From NCBI GenBank assembly GCA_947643415.1, contig CANRWA010000012.1:17209-81208 (forward strand): DNA of 64,000 nt, written 5' to 3'. This stretch comes from an uncultured Clostridia bacterium. Its GTDB lineage: Bacteria > Bacillota > Clostridia > Lachnospirales > Lachnospiraceae. The translations under genes and the position numbers were made by a program. A model generated the notes under the pieces. It was not told the DNA's origin. It saw only the letters and a list, made by a program, of their open reading frames with translations, and did not search any database. Position 1 is the first letter of the stretch. Each line of letters starts with the position of its first letter. This document shows positions 44,466 through 54,119 of this stretch, piece by piece.

Positions 44466-47131
44466 CAAAAGTTCTCTTCTTTTAATGTCTCAATCACATT
44501 ATCTTTGCGGACCTTGGAGGTGGAATAAAGCATGGTGGCAAACACCACCAAAAATACACTGCCCACTGCGATCACGATACTATACCATGGCACATAGAAA
44601 TTACTCAGGAGCAGGGAATTTGTAGTATACCAGATAAGCCCTGTCACACCGATTGCCACTGGCAGCCCATATGCCAGGCCTTTTATGCCATAGAGCAGAC
44701 ATTCGAAATTCGCCATTTTATGAAAGCTCTTTTGTGTCATTCCCACAGAACGCAGCATAGCAAACTCTCTCTTCCTCAAAAATACATTTGTTGATATTGT
44801 GTTAAATACATTTGCCACGGCGATCAATGAGATCAGCAGGATAAATCCATAGGAAAAAATATTCAGCACAGTTATCAGGGCACGGTTTGACCTGACACTT
44901 GCCGCGATATTGTACAGATCACCGGAATCCCCATTATCATCCATAATGTCCTGCATCTCATCATAAGTTTTTTCCGAAGCATTAGAATGAAATGTCATCA
45001 CATATTCGGGAGTGATCTCTTTCCGAACCTCCTCCGGCCAGATAACACCCATTGCACTCTTTGGATACATGAGAAGAAACCCATATTGGCTCTCGAAATC
45101 AAGGCCGGCCGGCAGATCCTCCTGTACCTCACCTATCGTGATTTTCTGTTTCCCTATAAGCTGGATATCCTCCAGATCTCCCCCATCTGGCCACAGTTCG
45201 TATGCTAACTGGATCTCTCCCGGATTCTCCTCAAACACACGGCTGATGGCATAGCGTTCTTTCTCTGTGTCCCATACGATCGTCTTGTCATAAGCAACGG
45301 CAGCCGGGTTTTCTGCATTCATAAAGCGGTTCGTATCCAGATGATTTGCTTTCAGATATTCTTCATAGACAGAATCCTCAATAAAAATGAGCACACCATT
45401 GCTGATTGAAATTTCCTTTTCCAATTCCTTTTCATCTGCCGGTTTGCTATATCCCACATCGTTCCGGTAAATATTAGCAGATAAATATTTACCGGCAAGG
45501 GTAATATGCGGATTCCATAACACATAATGATGTTCCGCCTGTGTTACACCGCTGCTCTGCTCCATTTTCTTATATAACTGCTCAAACTCCCCGGTATCTA
45601 CCGTCTTTTCCAGTTCCTTATCATCTGAATTTTTATAACGCAGGTCACAATTATATGTCTGGATCAGTTCACTCATACTGGAAGACAGATAATCGCTGAA
45701 ACTGCTTGCGGATATGAAAAGTACTACACTGATAAACAGGGAAAATACGGTTGCCCTGTATTTCCTCTTGTTCCGTTTATAGTTTTTGGATGCAAGCACT
45801 CCCTCCAGGCCAAATAATCTTGATGTCAGACGGGAAGTTTTGAGCCCGCCAGCTTTCATCACAATATCTGTTGTCTGCCGGACTGCCTCAATGGCATTTA
45901 TCTTCAGGGCCTTTCTCGCCGGAAGCCAGGCTGAGATCAGCACAGTGGCAAATCCCACCACCGCCGACAGCACAACCGCCCACAAAGCTGCCGACATATG
46001 AATACTCAAATCACCTGAATTTACAAATTGGGAGAAAGTATCCCTCAGACAATAAAATGTCACTGCCATGCCGCCGATTCCTGCCAGTACCCCCAGAGGG
46101 ATCCCAATGCCGCTGAGCACCAGAGCCTCAAAGAGAACGCTCTTCTTCAACTGCTTCCTGGTGGCACCTACAGAAGACAACAGGCCATACTGCTTCTTTC
46201 TCTCATTCAGGGAAATGGCAAAAGAATTGTAGATCAATGAGATAGAGCCAAACATAATGATCCCAATCAGTATTAGCATAAATCCTACCATCATCTGTGT
46301 TGCATTTTCGCTAAGAGTACTTCCCTGCATTTTCAGATAAAAAGAGTTTATACTTATATTCTCTTCCCCATACTTTTCACCCAGCTCTTTGGCAACTCCC
46401 TCTGCCATATCCGTGTCTTTCAGCGTCATATATGCCATTCTTCGTCCACCTATGGCAGCATTATCGTCCAGCCTGGTAAGAGCCGTATATCCCGGTGCGC
46501 CGGAAAAGGGAGCCCAATAGCCAAACTGTGCACTTTCATAAATACCTACAACCTGAAAAGTCTGTCTTCCACTGCTGACAAATGTCTCCCTGTCCTCACC
46601 CGGCGTGACCGGATAGTCCTGCCAGATCACCTCATTGCTCTCATTTTCTTTTCGCAGCCCTGTCTCCAGTGTAACCTTCTCTCCCACTTTATAATCGAGC
46701 CCTGACCGCTCTGCCATATCCGCCGGAAGGATCAGCTCCTTTGAATTTTCTGGCAGCCCCCCCTCTTTCAGGCGAACGGTCAATAACTTCTCAAAATCTC
46801 CCGAAACCCCTCCAATGAACAAATATGGAATCCGTTCCCTCTTGACTTTCTCCAGCTTTGCATAAGTGATATCCGCATAAACGGCATTCTCATCCACTTC
46901 CTCCTTCTCCAGTGCCTCTTTGACCGGTTCCTCCTGATCCGCTGTCAGATTCACATGCCAGCAGCCATCATTCTGAACTGTCGCCTCCAACATAAAATTC
47001 TGAATGCTGCTGACCGTCGTTGTCACCGCAGTGATCATTGCCACAGACAAAATAATGCCAATAACCGTCACAACCGTCCTTGTCCTGTTCTGCCGTAACG
47101 ATTTCAGCGTATAATTTCTAAATATGTTCAT
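44465..47131 (-). CDS. ABC transporter permease, FtsX/MacB type (paralogue without an ATPase)
   Basis: An 888-residue permease closely similar along its length to the one at 31005-33701: it opens MNIFRNYTLKSLRQNRTRT, shares the first FtsX core (SISLIYNSFAISLNERKKQYGLLSSVGATRKQLKKSVLFEA) and the C-terminal core (FNTISTNVFLRKREFAMLRSVGMTQKSFHKM). The external domains differ more. Unlike its paralogue there is no ATP-binding gene beside it, so it must borrow one. It carries the shared 39-bp motif 62 bp upstream, and is divergent from a GHKL kinase gene. Confidence 0.92.
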   Translation of the reverse strand: MNIFRNYTLKSLRQNRTRTVVTVIGIILSVAMITAVTTTVSSIQNFMLEATVQNDGCWHVNLTADQEEPVKEALEKEEVDENAVYADITYAKLEKVKRERIPYLFIGGVSGDFEKLLTVRLKEGGLPENSKELILPADMAERSGLDYKVGEKVTLETGLRKENESNEVIWQDYPVTPGEDRETFVSSGRQTFQVVGIYESAQFGYWAPFSGAPGYTALTRLDDNAAIGGRRMAYMTLKDTDMAEGVAKELGEKYGEENISINSFYLKMQGSTLSENATQMMVGFMLILIGIIMFGSISLIYNSFAISLNERKKQYGLLSSVGATRKQLKKSVLFEALVLSGIGIPLGVLAGIGGMAVTFYCLRDTFSQFVNSGDLSIHMSAALWAVVLSAVVGFATVLISAWLPARKALKINAIEAVRQTTDIVMKAGGLKTSRLTSRLFGLEGVLASKNYKRNKRKYRATVFSLFISVVLFISASSFSDYLSSSMSELIQTYNCDLRYKNSDDKELEKTVDTGEFEQLYKKMEQSSGVTQAEHHYVLWNPHITLAGKYLSANIYRNDVGYSKPADEKELEKEISISNGVLIFIEDSVYEEYLKANHLDTNRFMNAENPAAVAYDKTIVWDTEKERYAISRVFEENPGEIQLAYELWPDGGDLEDIQLIGKQKITIGEVQEDLPAGLDFESQYGFLLMYPKSAMGVIWPEEVRKEITPEYVMTFHSNASEKTYDEMQDIMDDNGDSGDLYNIAASVRSNRALITVLNIFSYGFILLISLIAVANVFNTISTNVFLRKREFAMLRSVGMTQKSFHKMANFECLLYGIKGLAYGLPVAIGVTGLIWYTTNSLLLSNFYVPWYSIVIAVGSVFLVVFATMLYSTSKVRKDNVIETLKEENF

Positions 47132-47192
47132 TACGTCCTCCTTCCGCCTATTATAGATATTACCTGCATTACAATAATATCATAACATGAAT

Positions 47193-47231
47193 AAGTGACG
47201 CCAGAATGACTCTAATGTGACAGTTTTGTAA
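47193..47231 (-). promoter_or_regulatory. 39-bp motif shared by the two ABC loci, copy 2
   Basis: Copy upstream of the second permease; 32 of 39 positions equal the copy at 34457-34495. Lies in the divergent region with the GHKL kinase, so it could act on both genes. Confidence 0.6.
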
Positions 47232-47301
47232 CTATTTGAAAAAAGAAACAATTTATGGTATAAATGTACTTGACCGAACAGCCAGAGAGGAGGGGGCGAA
47301 C

Positions 47302-48621
47302 ATGGATACCACCCGGTTTATATCAATTTTACCTCGATTTCTAATCTTAATCCCAGCGGCATTATCCTGCTATTTTGCTGTGCATAACCAGATGAAATAT
47401 ACACCACTTAAGACTGCCGCCCTGTGTCTGACGGTGCTGTTCCCCTACTCATTTCTGGGGGCATGGTCCGCCGCACTCTTACATCTTGATGTAAATATCA
47501 TCCTCCTGCCATCCCTTGTGCCTTTCTTTTTCTTATACCGCCAGACTGTCCTGACTGATCTGCCGAGATGCCTCGCCATCTACATTGGTGTCTGTGCTGT
47601 ACAGAGCTTCCCCGCACAGTTCGCCTATGCCTATGATGCCTTCCTGCACCCGGCATCCGGAGCTGCCGGCTTTTCTGTAGAAGCTGCTTTTTTCCAGCTC
47701 GGACTCTCCTGCCTGGTCGTAGCGGCTTTCGCCTATCCTTCCATCCACTGGTTTGCACCGACAGTAGAATGTCTGAATTTCCCGACAATATGGTATTCTA
47801 CGGTCTTTCTGTCATCCATCTTTCTTATCTTCAATATACTGGCTATCCCGCTGTCCTACAGCACTCTGCATACCGGGCGGTTATTTTACCTCTTCCCCCT
47901 TTGGGAATGCTGTGCGCTAATCCTTCTTGTGATATTCTATGTCCTTTTCTATCAGGGTGCCATAATTATATTAAAACACGCTGAACTCAAGGAGCGCTCC
48001 CAACTTCTTGAGATGCAGTCCCATCAATACCAGACACTTAAGGAACACATGCGTCAGACAGCAAGGCTGCGCCATGACTTCCGGCATTCCGTGCGGCTGT
48101 TATCCTCCCTGGCCCAAAAACAGGATATCCAAAGCATACAAAAGCATCTGGCCGAATATGAGACCAGTCTTGCCGAAAACGAGTCCCCGGATTTCTGCGC
48201 CAATACCGCACTAAATGCCCTGTTTGGCTATTACTATGGAATTGCTGTATCTGCAGGGATCCACACCGTCTGGCAAATCCAGCTGCCAGAGCATCTCGCT
48301 GCCGCCGAATCTGACCTGGCATCCCTTTTCGGGAACCTGATCGAGAATGCCATTGACGGATGTCTGACCATGCCAGAAGGGAAACGGTATTTCTGCCTTT
48401 CTATAGAGCTTCGGCACGAAAACCAGTTATATGTCGTCTCCACCAACAGCTTTAACGGAACGTGCCGAAAAGAGAAAGACGGCTACCACTCAACAAAACA
48501 TAATGGAAAAGGAATCGGGCTTGCCTCCATCACTGCAGTCGCAGAAAAGTACGGTGGAGCGGCACATATCTCCCATAATGACAGTGAATTTTTCACGGAC
48601 ATTTTCCTTAGCTTAGCCTGA
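47302..48621 (+). CDS. GHKL sensor histidine kinase
   Basis: A 439-residue kinase with about six membrane helices (residues 8-225), then a coiled linker and the H box TARLRHDFRHSVRLLSS, the N box FGNLIENAIDGC and the G box GKGIGLASITAVAEKYGG. It is of the AgrC-like class. The track start at 47236 has no site; ATG at 47302 follows GGAGGGGG. The likely partner regulator is the LytTR gene that follows, oddly on the opposite strand. Confidence 0.9.
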   Translation: MDTTRFISILPRFLILIPAALSCYFAVHNQMKYTPLKTAALCLTVLFPYSFLGAWSAALLHLDVNIILLPSLVPFFFLYRQTVLTDLPRCLAIYIGVCAVQSFPAQFAYAYDAFLHPASGAAGFSVEAAFFQLGLSCLVVAAFAYPSIHWFAPTVECLNFPTIWYSTVFLSSIFLIFNILAIPLSYSTLHTGRLFYLFPLWECCALILLVIFYVLFYQGAIIILKHAELKERSQLLEMQSHQYQTLKEHMRQTARLRHDFRHSVRLLSSLAQKQDIQSIQKHLAEYETSLAENESPDFCANTALNALFGYYYGIAVSAGIHTVWQIQLPEHLAAAESDLASLFGNLIENAIDGCLTMPEGKRYFCLSIELRHENQLYVVSTNSFNGTCRKEKDGYHSTKHNGKGIGLASITAVAEKYGGAAHISHNDSEFFTDIFLSLA

Positions 48622-48660
48622 CATTGTCAGGCTAACAGAGTCAGTTTGGGTAAATCCCAT

Positions 48661-49437
48661 TTACATTAGATTATTCTGGTTTATAAATCCTCTCTGCTTC
48701 TTGCGGATTCTGCTGAATACGTAATTCCGCCAGATCTGTTCAATCTTTTTCGCATTCCGGACATTTACCGGAAAACTAATATCCCCTGACAAATGACAGG
48801 TCCCCTTATCAAAATTTTCAATATACTCCATATTGACCAGAATGCCCCGCAAGAGCTGCAGGAAACGGTTATCCCCGCCGAACTTTTCCTTTATGGAAGA
48901 AAATGTCATCCGTGTCTTATAAATATTTCCGGTTTTGTCCATAATCCCAAGGTAATTTGCCTCTGCACGGACGAATACGATATCTGAATAGGGAATACTG
49001 TAATCTCTGCGGCCACTGGTAAAGATAAGCTTCGGGGAATTCGATACCGCAGTACGGCATTTTAAGATATCATCCATCACGGCAAAAAGCCGTTCTTTGT
49101 CCGCGGGCTTTCTGATATAGTCGTAGGCATGATACCGAAATGCATCCGGCATATGCTCTTCGCTGGTAGTGAGAAAGATAATCAGTGTATCACTGTCAAC
49201 GGCACGGATCTGTTCCACAGCATCCATGCCTGTCAATCCTTCCATAAAGATATCCATAAAGATAGCAGTAAACCCAAAAGGCTGATAACTGGCAAGAAAC
49301 TCCTCTGCACTATGAAAAAAGTGTATGGTGAGTTCAAGCTGGTTTATGGCGGCATAATCATTTAATACGTTATTGAGGTTATCAAGCTCCGCCTGTATAT
49401 CATCTACAATGGCAATATTCAGATGGGACATATCCAT
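48661..49437 (-). CDS. LytTR response regulator
   Basis: A 258-residue regulator: receiver with VDD pocket, phospho-acceptor in IFMDIFMEGLTG, and Lys in YIRKPADKERL, followed by LytTR (about 140-240; FTSGRRDYSIPYSDIVFVRAEANYL, FLQLLRGILVNMEYI). AAGGAGG precedes ATG 49437. It faces the GHKL kinase tail to tail and shares a divergent promoter region with the big secreted protein, whose upstream direct repeat is a good LytTR site. Confidence 0.92.
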   Translation of the reverse strand: MDMSHLNIAIVDDIQAELDNLNNVLNDYAAINQLELTIHFFHSAEEFLASYQPFGFTAIFMDIFMEGLTGMDAVEQIRAVDSDTLIIFLTTSEEHMPDAFRYHAYDYIRKPADKERLFAVMDDILKCRTAVSNSPKLIFTSGRRDYSIPYSDIVFVRAEANYLGIMDKTGNIYKTRMTFSSIKEKFGGDNRFLQLLRGILVNMEYIENFDKGTCHLSGDISFPVNVRNAKKIEQIWRNYVFSRIRKKQRGFINQNNLM

Positions 49438-49506
49438 GGCAACTATCCTCCTTCATGAAATCTGATACAAGTATAACATAACCCGAAACGGATCCCCATT
49501 AAAAAA

Positions 49507-49541
49507 ATTGCGGTTTATCCCACCTCATTGCGGTTTATCCC
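49507..49541 (+). promoter_or_regulatory. Direct repeat, probable LytTR binding site
   Basis: ATTGCGGTTTATCCC occurs twice, starting at 49507 and 49527, a 20-bp period (two helical turns). LytTR proteins bind such paired repeats. It lies between the divergent LytTR gene and the secreted protein, at a suitable distance upstream of the latter's promoter (AT-rich TATTATACA near 49585). Confidence 0.65.
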
Positions 49542-49612
49542 TCTTTTATTGAATTATCCGTAAAATGAATCTACAATTGTGAAATATTATACAATTTAAG
49601 GAGATTCATGAT

Positions 49613-52471
49613 ATGAAACAAAAACGAAATCTATACAAAATACTGGCATTGTTCTCCGGAATTTCCCTGTTCTTTACCCTCCCAGGACTGCCCATAAGCA
49701 CCTGTCTGGTAAATACAGGTACCACGGAAGCAGCATCCCGTTCACTGGATACAAGGACGGTCAACCTGAATATAGCACAGGAAGACGGCAGCTATACCAT
49801 AGCTGGAATCAGTGACCCTGGCCAGCCTGCCAATTCACAATTGGAGGCGAAAGTATCCAGAACCAATAATTGGGGCGAGGAAAAAGATTCCGACGGCAAT
49901 GTGGTAAAACATGGAAGTTATGTTTACTATGGCTGCTATCAACAAAGTTCGGATGGAAACGGCGGCTACCACACGGAACCGCTTAAGTGGCGTGTCCTGG
50001 ATGCGGACACCCAAGATTTCAATGAAGGAAATGAACCACCCCACACTATGTTTCTCATGGCTGACAAGGTACTGGAACAGGTGAAGTTTAATGAAAATAA
50101 AGACGATGGCGGTATCTATTCCACCTGTAATCTCAGAAAATGGCTGAATTCTGAAACCTTTCAGGGACCGTACCCGGAGGGCGGTTTTCTAAACAATGCC
50201 TTCAGCGTCCCTGAGCGGGCAGGAATCGCAGTCAGCAGCAAGAGAGCAAACGATGAAATCGAAATAGAGACATTGATAAAGGATAATAGCGGATTGTCAC
50301 AGAATGGCCTGATCGATAAAATATTTGTCCTCAGTGCAGAAGAGGCAAACAGCAATGCTTTCGGATTTTATTATTTAAAGGGCTATGGTTCCAGCAATTC
50401 AAGGTTATTTACAGCCACAGATTATGCAAAAGATAAGGGAATATGTTCCACAACATCAGAGCAGAAGGACTATTGGCTGCGGTCACGGATCACAGACAGC
50501 AACTTTAGCGCTGCCATCGCTGACTGCACCGGCTGGCTGTGGGCAGCTAATGTAGATGGCATATACTCAGATGGATCCTCCTCCCTGGTCGGTGTTGCGC
50601 CATCCTTTAATCTTGATCTGTCAGCAGTGAGCTTTACATCCGCCACTGGAATGGGCAAATCCTCTTTTGCCCTGACATCTGCCAGCGACAGTGCGGAATG
50701 GAATCTTACTATGGCTGGTGGCAGCGGTTTTACGGCAGCAAGGCACAGCAATGAATCGGGACCGGTAAATCCAGGCGGTGAGATTACCGTGGACATTACG
50801 GACATCGGCACTCCCAACAGCGGTGTTTCTTATTCACAGATCTCTGCTATACTGGCCGACGAAAACAATATTGTACTCGCTTACGGCAAGATTGCCGGTT
50901 TAGATAAACCACAAGCTGCTATTACCATCCCGGCAGAAATACCAGCGGGGAACTACACACTAAAAATCTTTGCGGAAGACGTAAATTCTTCCTCTGGGCA
51001 AAATTTGACGGACTTTGCCAGCAATATGGCAGATATTCCCATTATAATAGGAAATACCAGCATTGTCACTATTACTAATCCCACAGGCAGCCATATTACC
51101 TATTCGTCAGAGGAAGGCAATGGAACGGAAAAACAAGGCGTCCTGAAAGATGGCGGCAGCTATACTCCGGTCACATATATAGCAGACAATGGATATTATT
51201 TCCCTGAAAACTATAGTATACCAGAAACAAATGGGATCAAGGTAACAAGAAACAGTGTCCACCAGATCACAATATCCGGAATCCCCACCAAAGATGCAAG
51301 CCTGACTCTGGCAGCGGCAACAGAAAAAGCCGGACAGCCGGCACCCGAAGGACTCGGTGAGACAGAAGGAAAAATTACAGGTACCGATACAGCTATGGAA
51401 TACCGGGCAAAACCGACAGATGGCAGCGCCGCTGATACAGAATGGGCGGACTGTATCAAGGGAAGTACAACAGTGGCACCCGGAATCTGGCAGATACGTT
51501 ATAAAGAAACAGATACAAAAAAGGCGGGAGCAGTAGAAGAGATCACCGTATATGCAAGATATACTGTCCTCCTCACAAATCCGGCGGACAGCCATATCCT
51601 CCTCTCCGAAACATCCGGCAGTGGTACAGAACAACAGAAAGTTGCAGCAGGCAAAGCAATTATGGCAATCAAGTACACGGCAGAGGAAGGGTTCTACTTC
51701 CCGGATGATTATACGACTGCGGGGCAAAACGGCATCACAGTAATAAGGGACAGCGAAAACCAGCTCACAGTATCTGGAACTCCTACCGGAGATGTAAACA
51801 TTACCCTGTCAGCGGCGGCTCAGAAACCGGAACCGACCCCTGTGCCAAAACCGTCACCTGAGCCAGCCCCCGGACAACAACAATCCTCTTCACCAACTCC
51901 AGGGCAAAAGCCGTCTCTCACACCGTCCTCTGCAACACAAAATCCAAATGGCGCCATAGAAGAAGGGTATGATATTTTTGCTGCTCCCTGTGGGAAGAAG
52001 CTAAACAGCCGCTCACTCATCATGACAGGAAAGAAAAGGAGCACTTTTACCACACTGATAAAAAGAGCTGCAAAAAAAATGACTGGCAGGAAAAACTATA
52101 AGATAAAGATAAAAGCCTATAAGCTGGTAAACGGCAGGAAGGTCTACCTGCAAAGCAGTCCAACTTACCATGTCGCAGGGGCAAAAAATAAAACTTATAC
52201 CAATGCAAAAAAAATATCCTTTTCCAGGAAAACAATCATCCTGAAAAAGGGAGCTTCCCACCTGATCAAAGCGAAAATTATAAAAAACTCGAAAAAGAAG
52301 AAACTGCTCCCAAAATCACATGGTCCCTCTCTCCGTTACAAATCGACGGATAAGAAAATTGCTGCAGTATCATCTAATGGAAAAATAAGGGCAAAGAAAA
52401 AGGGGGTCTGTTATGTCTATATCACTGCATTAAATGGTGTGACAGCCAAAATAAAAGTAAAGGTGAAATAA
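49613..52471 (+). CDS. Large secreted protein: DUF6273-like domain, two tandem repeats, Ig-like C-terminus
   Basis: A 952-residue protein with a signal peptide (residues 1-about 40). Residues about 85-335 match the DUF6273 pattern (PLKWRVLDADT, STCNLRKWLN, DYWLRSRI). Two related repeats of about 85 residues follow near 483 and 653 (ITNPTGSHITYSSEEGNGTEKQ and LTNPADSHILLSETSGSGTEQQ). A Pro-rich linker (about 740-785) leads to a very Lys-rich region and a C-terminal group-2 Ig-like domain (LRYKSTDKKIAAVSSNGKIRAKKKG). No LPxTG is seen; the basic tail may bind the wall. Probably controlled by the adjacent LytTR regulator. Confidence 0.85.
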   Translation: MKQKRNLYKILALFSGISLFFTLPGLPISTCLVNTGTTEAASRSLDTRTVNLNIAQEDGSYTIAGISDPGQPANSQLEAKVSRTNNWGEEKDSDGNVVKHGSYVYYGCYQQSSDGNGGYHTEPLKWRVLDADTQDFNEGNEPPHTMFLMADKVLEQVKFNENKDDGGIYSTCNLRKWLNSETFQGPYPEGGFLNNAFSVPERAGIAVSSKRANDEIEIETLIKDNSGLSQNGLIDKIFVLSAEEANSNAFGFYYLKGYGSSNSRLFTATDYAKDKGICSTTSEQKDYWLRSRITDSNFSAAIADCTGWLWAANVDGIYSDGSSSLVGVAPSFNLDLSAVSFTSATGMGKSSFALTSASDSAEWNLTMAGGSGFTAARHSNESGPVNPGGEITVDITDIGTPNSGVSYSQISAILADENNIVLAYGKIAGLDKPQAAITIPAEIPAGNYTLKIFAEDVNSSSGQNLTDFASNMADIPIIIGNTSIVTITNPTGSHITYSSEEGNGTEKQGVLKDGGSYTPVTYIADNGYYFPENYSIPETNGIKVTRNSVHQITISGIPTKDASLTLAAATEKAGQPAPEGLGETEGKITGTDTAMEYRAKPTDGSAADTEWADCIKGSTTVAPGIWQIRYKETDTKKAGAVEEITVYARYTVLLTNPADSHILLSETSGSGTEQQKVAAGKAIMAIKYTAEEGFYFPDDYTTAGQNGITVIRDSENQLTVSGTPTGDVNITLSAAAQKPEPTPVPKPSPEPAPGQQQSSSPTPGQKPSLTPSSATQNPNGAIEEGYDIFAAPCGKKLNSRSLIMTGKKRSTFTTLIKRAAKKMTGRKNYKIKIKAYKLVNGRKVYLQSSPTYHVAGAKNKTYTNAKKISFSRKTIILKKGASHLIKAKIIKNSKKKKLLPKSHGPSLRYKSTDKKIAAVSSNGKIRAKKKGVCYVYITALNGVTAKIKVKVK

Positions 52472-52485
52472 AGCAGCATGTCAAA

Positions 52486-52523
52486 GGCTGCAGAAGGTGG
52501 CTATCTTCTGCAGCCCTTTATAA
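52486..52523 (+). terminator. Terminator of the large secreted protein
   Basis: GGCTGCAGAAG-loop-CTTCTGCAGCC followed by CTTTATAA, shortly after the stop codon. Confidence 0.8.
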
Positions 52524-52555
52524 ATTCCCATCATATTCTTCGTTTTCCAGCTAAA

Positions 52556-53032
52556 TCACATCCCCTTCTTCCTCTCCCGCAACTCCCTAAAGAAAGAAGT
52601 CATGAGCCGGCTGCACTCCTCCCCAAGAACACCAGTAGTTAGTTCCACCTGATGGTTAAAGCCAGAGACCTGCAGGAGGTTCATTACCGACCCCGCACAC
52701 CCTGCCTTTGGATTCATGCTGCCCACCACCACTCTTGGTATCCGTGCCTGGACAATGGCTCCGGCACACATGGGGCAGGGTTCCAGCGTCACATACATTG
52801 TACAGCCCTCAAGACGCCAGTCCCCCAGCACCCTGCTTGCCTTATTGATGGCAAGGATCTCCGCATGTGCCAGCGTATTCTTCTTCCAGTTTCTCTTATT
52901 ATACCCCCTTGCGATAATCTTGTCCTCAAATACAATAACACAGCCGATGGGTGTCTCCTCCCGCAGATACGCCCTCTTCGCCTGAGTTATCGCCGCTTTC
53001 ATATATTTCTCATCTGCCGTCATCTTCTGCAT
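52556..53032 (-). CDS. tadA: tRNA adenosine(34) deaminase
   Basis: TadA deaminates A34 to inosine in tRNA-Arg. The 158 residues include the zinc/catalytic HAE in NTLAHAEILAIN and PCPMCAGAIVQARIPRVVVG, and FFRELRERKK at the end. Length is typical. It sits just downstream of an unknown DUF6128-like gene and may share its transcript. Confidence 0.95.
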   Translation of the reverse strand: MQKMTADEKYMKAAITQAKRAYLREETPIGCVIVFEDKIIARGYNKRNWKKNTLAHAEILAINKASRVLGDWRLEGCTMYVTLEPCPMCAGAIVQARIPRVVVGSMNPKAGCAGSVMNLLQVSGFNHQVELTTGVLGEECSRLMTSFFRELRERKKGM

Positions 53033-53042
53033 TTTCCCTTCC

Positions 53043-53939
53043 TTATAACTCTCTCAGCCAGTAACCATAATCTCCCATTGATAATTTCTTCCGGCGGACC
53101 TGCTTAAACAGATGGAAACCAAACCTCGCTGCAAGATATTGTTCTTTTCGGATATATTGCCCCGGCACTCCTACGTAGTTCTTTCCTTTAGTATGAGCAT
53201 ACACCAAATGACGGTAATTGTAAAACCCCTGGAGCAAAAAACTGTTTTTTGCATAATGCCAGTACTCCATCGGAAACTGGTTAAAATCTTCCGGACGCAT
53301 CTGCAGGCACCACTCTATCTCATCGTCTTCAAAAGGATACATCTCTGACAGCCCTTTTAGAAAAGAATCCCTTTTCAGGGCTGGCTCTGGTTCCGGCTCT
53401 GATTCAGCACCTATATCAACCTCCGGCTCTGATTCTTCCCGCTTTTCTTCCTCTTCTTTCTGAACCTCCGGCTCCGTATGTGGCACGGGCCCTGCCTGGT
53501 CTTCCGATTCTTGTTTCACAGCCTCATTTAACGCTGGCTCCTGTTCTGGTTCCGATTTCATTTCTGCTGCAAACTCCACCTGATCATACAAGAGGCTTCC
53601 CGGATACTCCGGACACAGTCCTGACAGATACTGTTCCCTGGTTCCCAATAATATGCCACAGATCTTCCCTAAAATCAATCCTTCCGGCAGATCCCCTAAC
53701 GGGATACGGAAGTCCCAATTATCCGTCTGTCCTGCTGACCCAATCCGGAATGCCTTATAAATGCCTGTCTCCTCACAGACTATGTATACGGGATTGTCGC
53801 CCGGAAGCGAGATGTCATGTATGGAGAGATGGAGCGAGAGATTATCCCCTCTCTTTTCCAAGCGGGCAAATCCCTGTCCCTGCATCATAATGTCATTCTC
53901 TCTTTTCTTCAGGTATATTACTTTTCTCATATAATCCAT
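53043..53939 (-). CDS. Protein of unknown function, DUF6128-like C-terminus
   Basis: A 298-residue protein. Residues 1-115 are a beta-rich domain (FARLEKRGDNLSLHLSIHDIS, CGILLGTREQYLSG). A Glu/Pro-rich low-complexity linker (about 125-195) follows. The C-terminal 100 residues form a compact conserved-looking domain (YPFEDDEIEWCLQMRPEDFNQFPMEYWHYAKNSFLLQGFYNYRHL). I recall this C-terminus as DUF6128 but cannot confirm. RBS GAGGGGG precedes ATG 53939. Confidence 0.65.
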   Translation of the reverse strand: MDYMRKVIYLKKRENDIMMQGQGFARLEKRGDNLSLHLSIHDISLPGDNPVYIVCEETGIYKAFRIGSAGQTDNWDFRIPLGDLPEGLILGKICGILLGTREQYLSGLCPEYPGSLLYDQVEFAAEMKSEPEQEPALNEAVKQESEDQAGPVPHTEPEVQKEEEEKREESEPEVDIGAESEPEPEPALKRDSFLKGLSEMYPFEDDEIEWCLQMRPEDFNQFPMEYWHYAKNSFLLQGFYNYRHLVYAHTKGKNYVGVPGQYIRKEQYLAARFGFHLFKQVRRKKLSMGDYGYWLREL

Positions 53940-54033
53940 ATCAACTTTCCCCCTCTCCTATTACTATACGCCTGCCAGTCCCATCTTATGCCTATCTTGA
54001 CAATTTCAGCAAATAACATTAAAATGGTAAAAA

Positions 54034-54098
54034 GGGCTGGCTGAGAACCGCAGCCCTTTAAGAACGGACATAGTCCGTTCTTGCTCCGCACATGACGG
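54034..54098 (+). repeat. Double-hairpin repeat, copy 2
   Basis: GGGCTG..CAGCCC then AAGAACGGAC-ata-GTCCGTTCTT and TGCTCCGCACA; 86 bp before copy 3 in the trpS upstream region. Confidence 0.75.
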
Positions 54099-54119
54099 AA
54101 TCACCTGTAAAGTTAAAAA

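Noticed and set aside
33698-47131. A BceAB-type bacitracin module with its own BceRS pair
   Set aside because: The transporters are near LytTR/GHKL genes rather than an OmpR-type pair, and the permeases have the two-core MacB-like layout; the name would go beyond the evidence.
51107-51727. A 206-residue Cys-rich minus-strand ORF
   Set aside because: It is antisense to the repeats of the secreted protein; its Cys richness comes from the complement of Thr/Ala codons.
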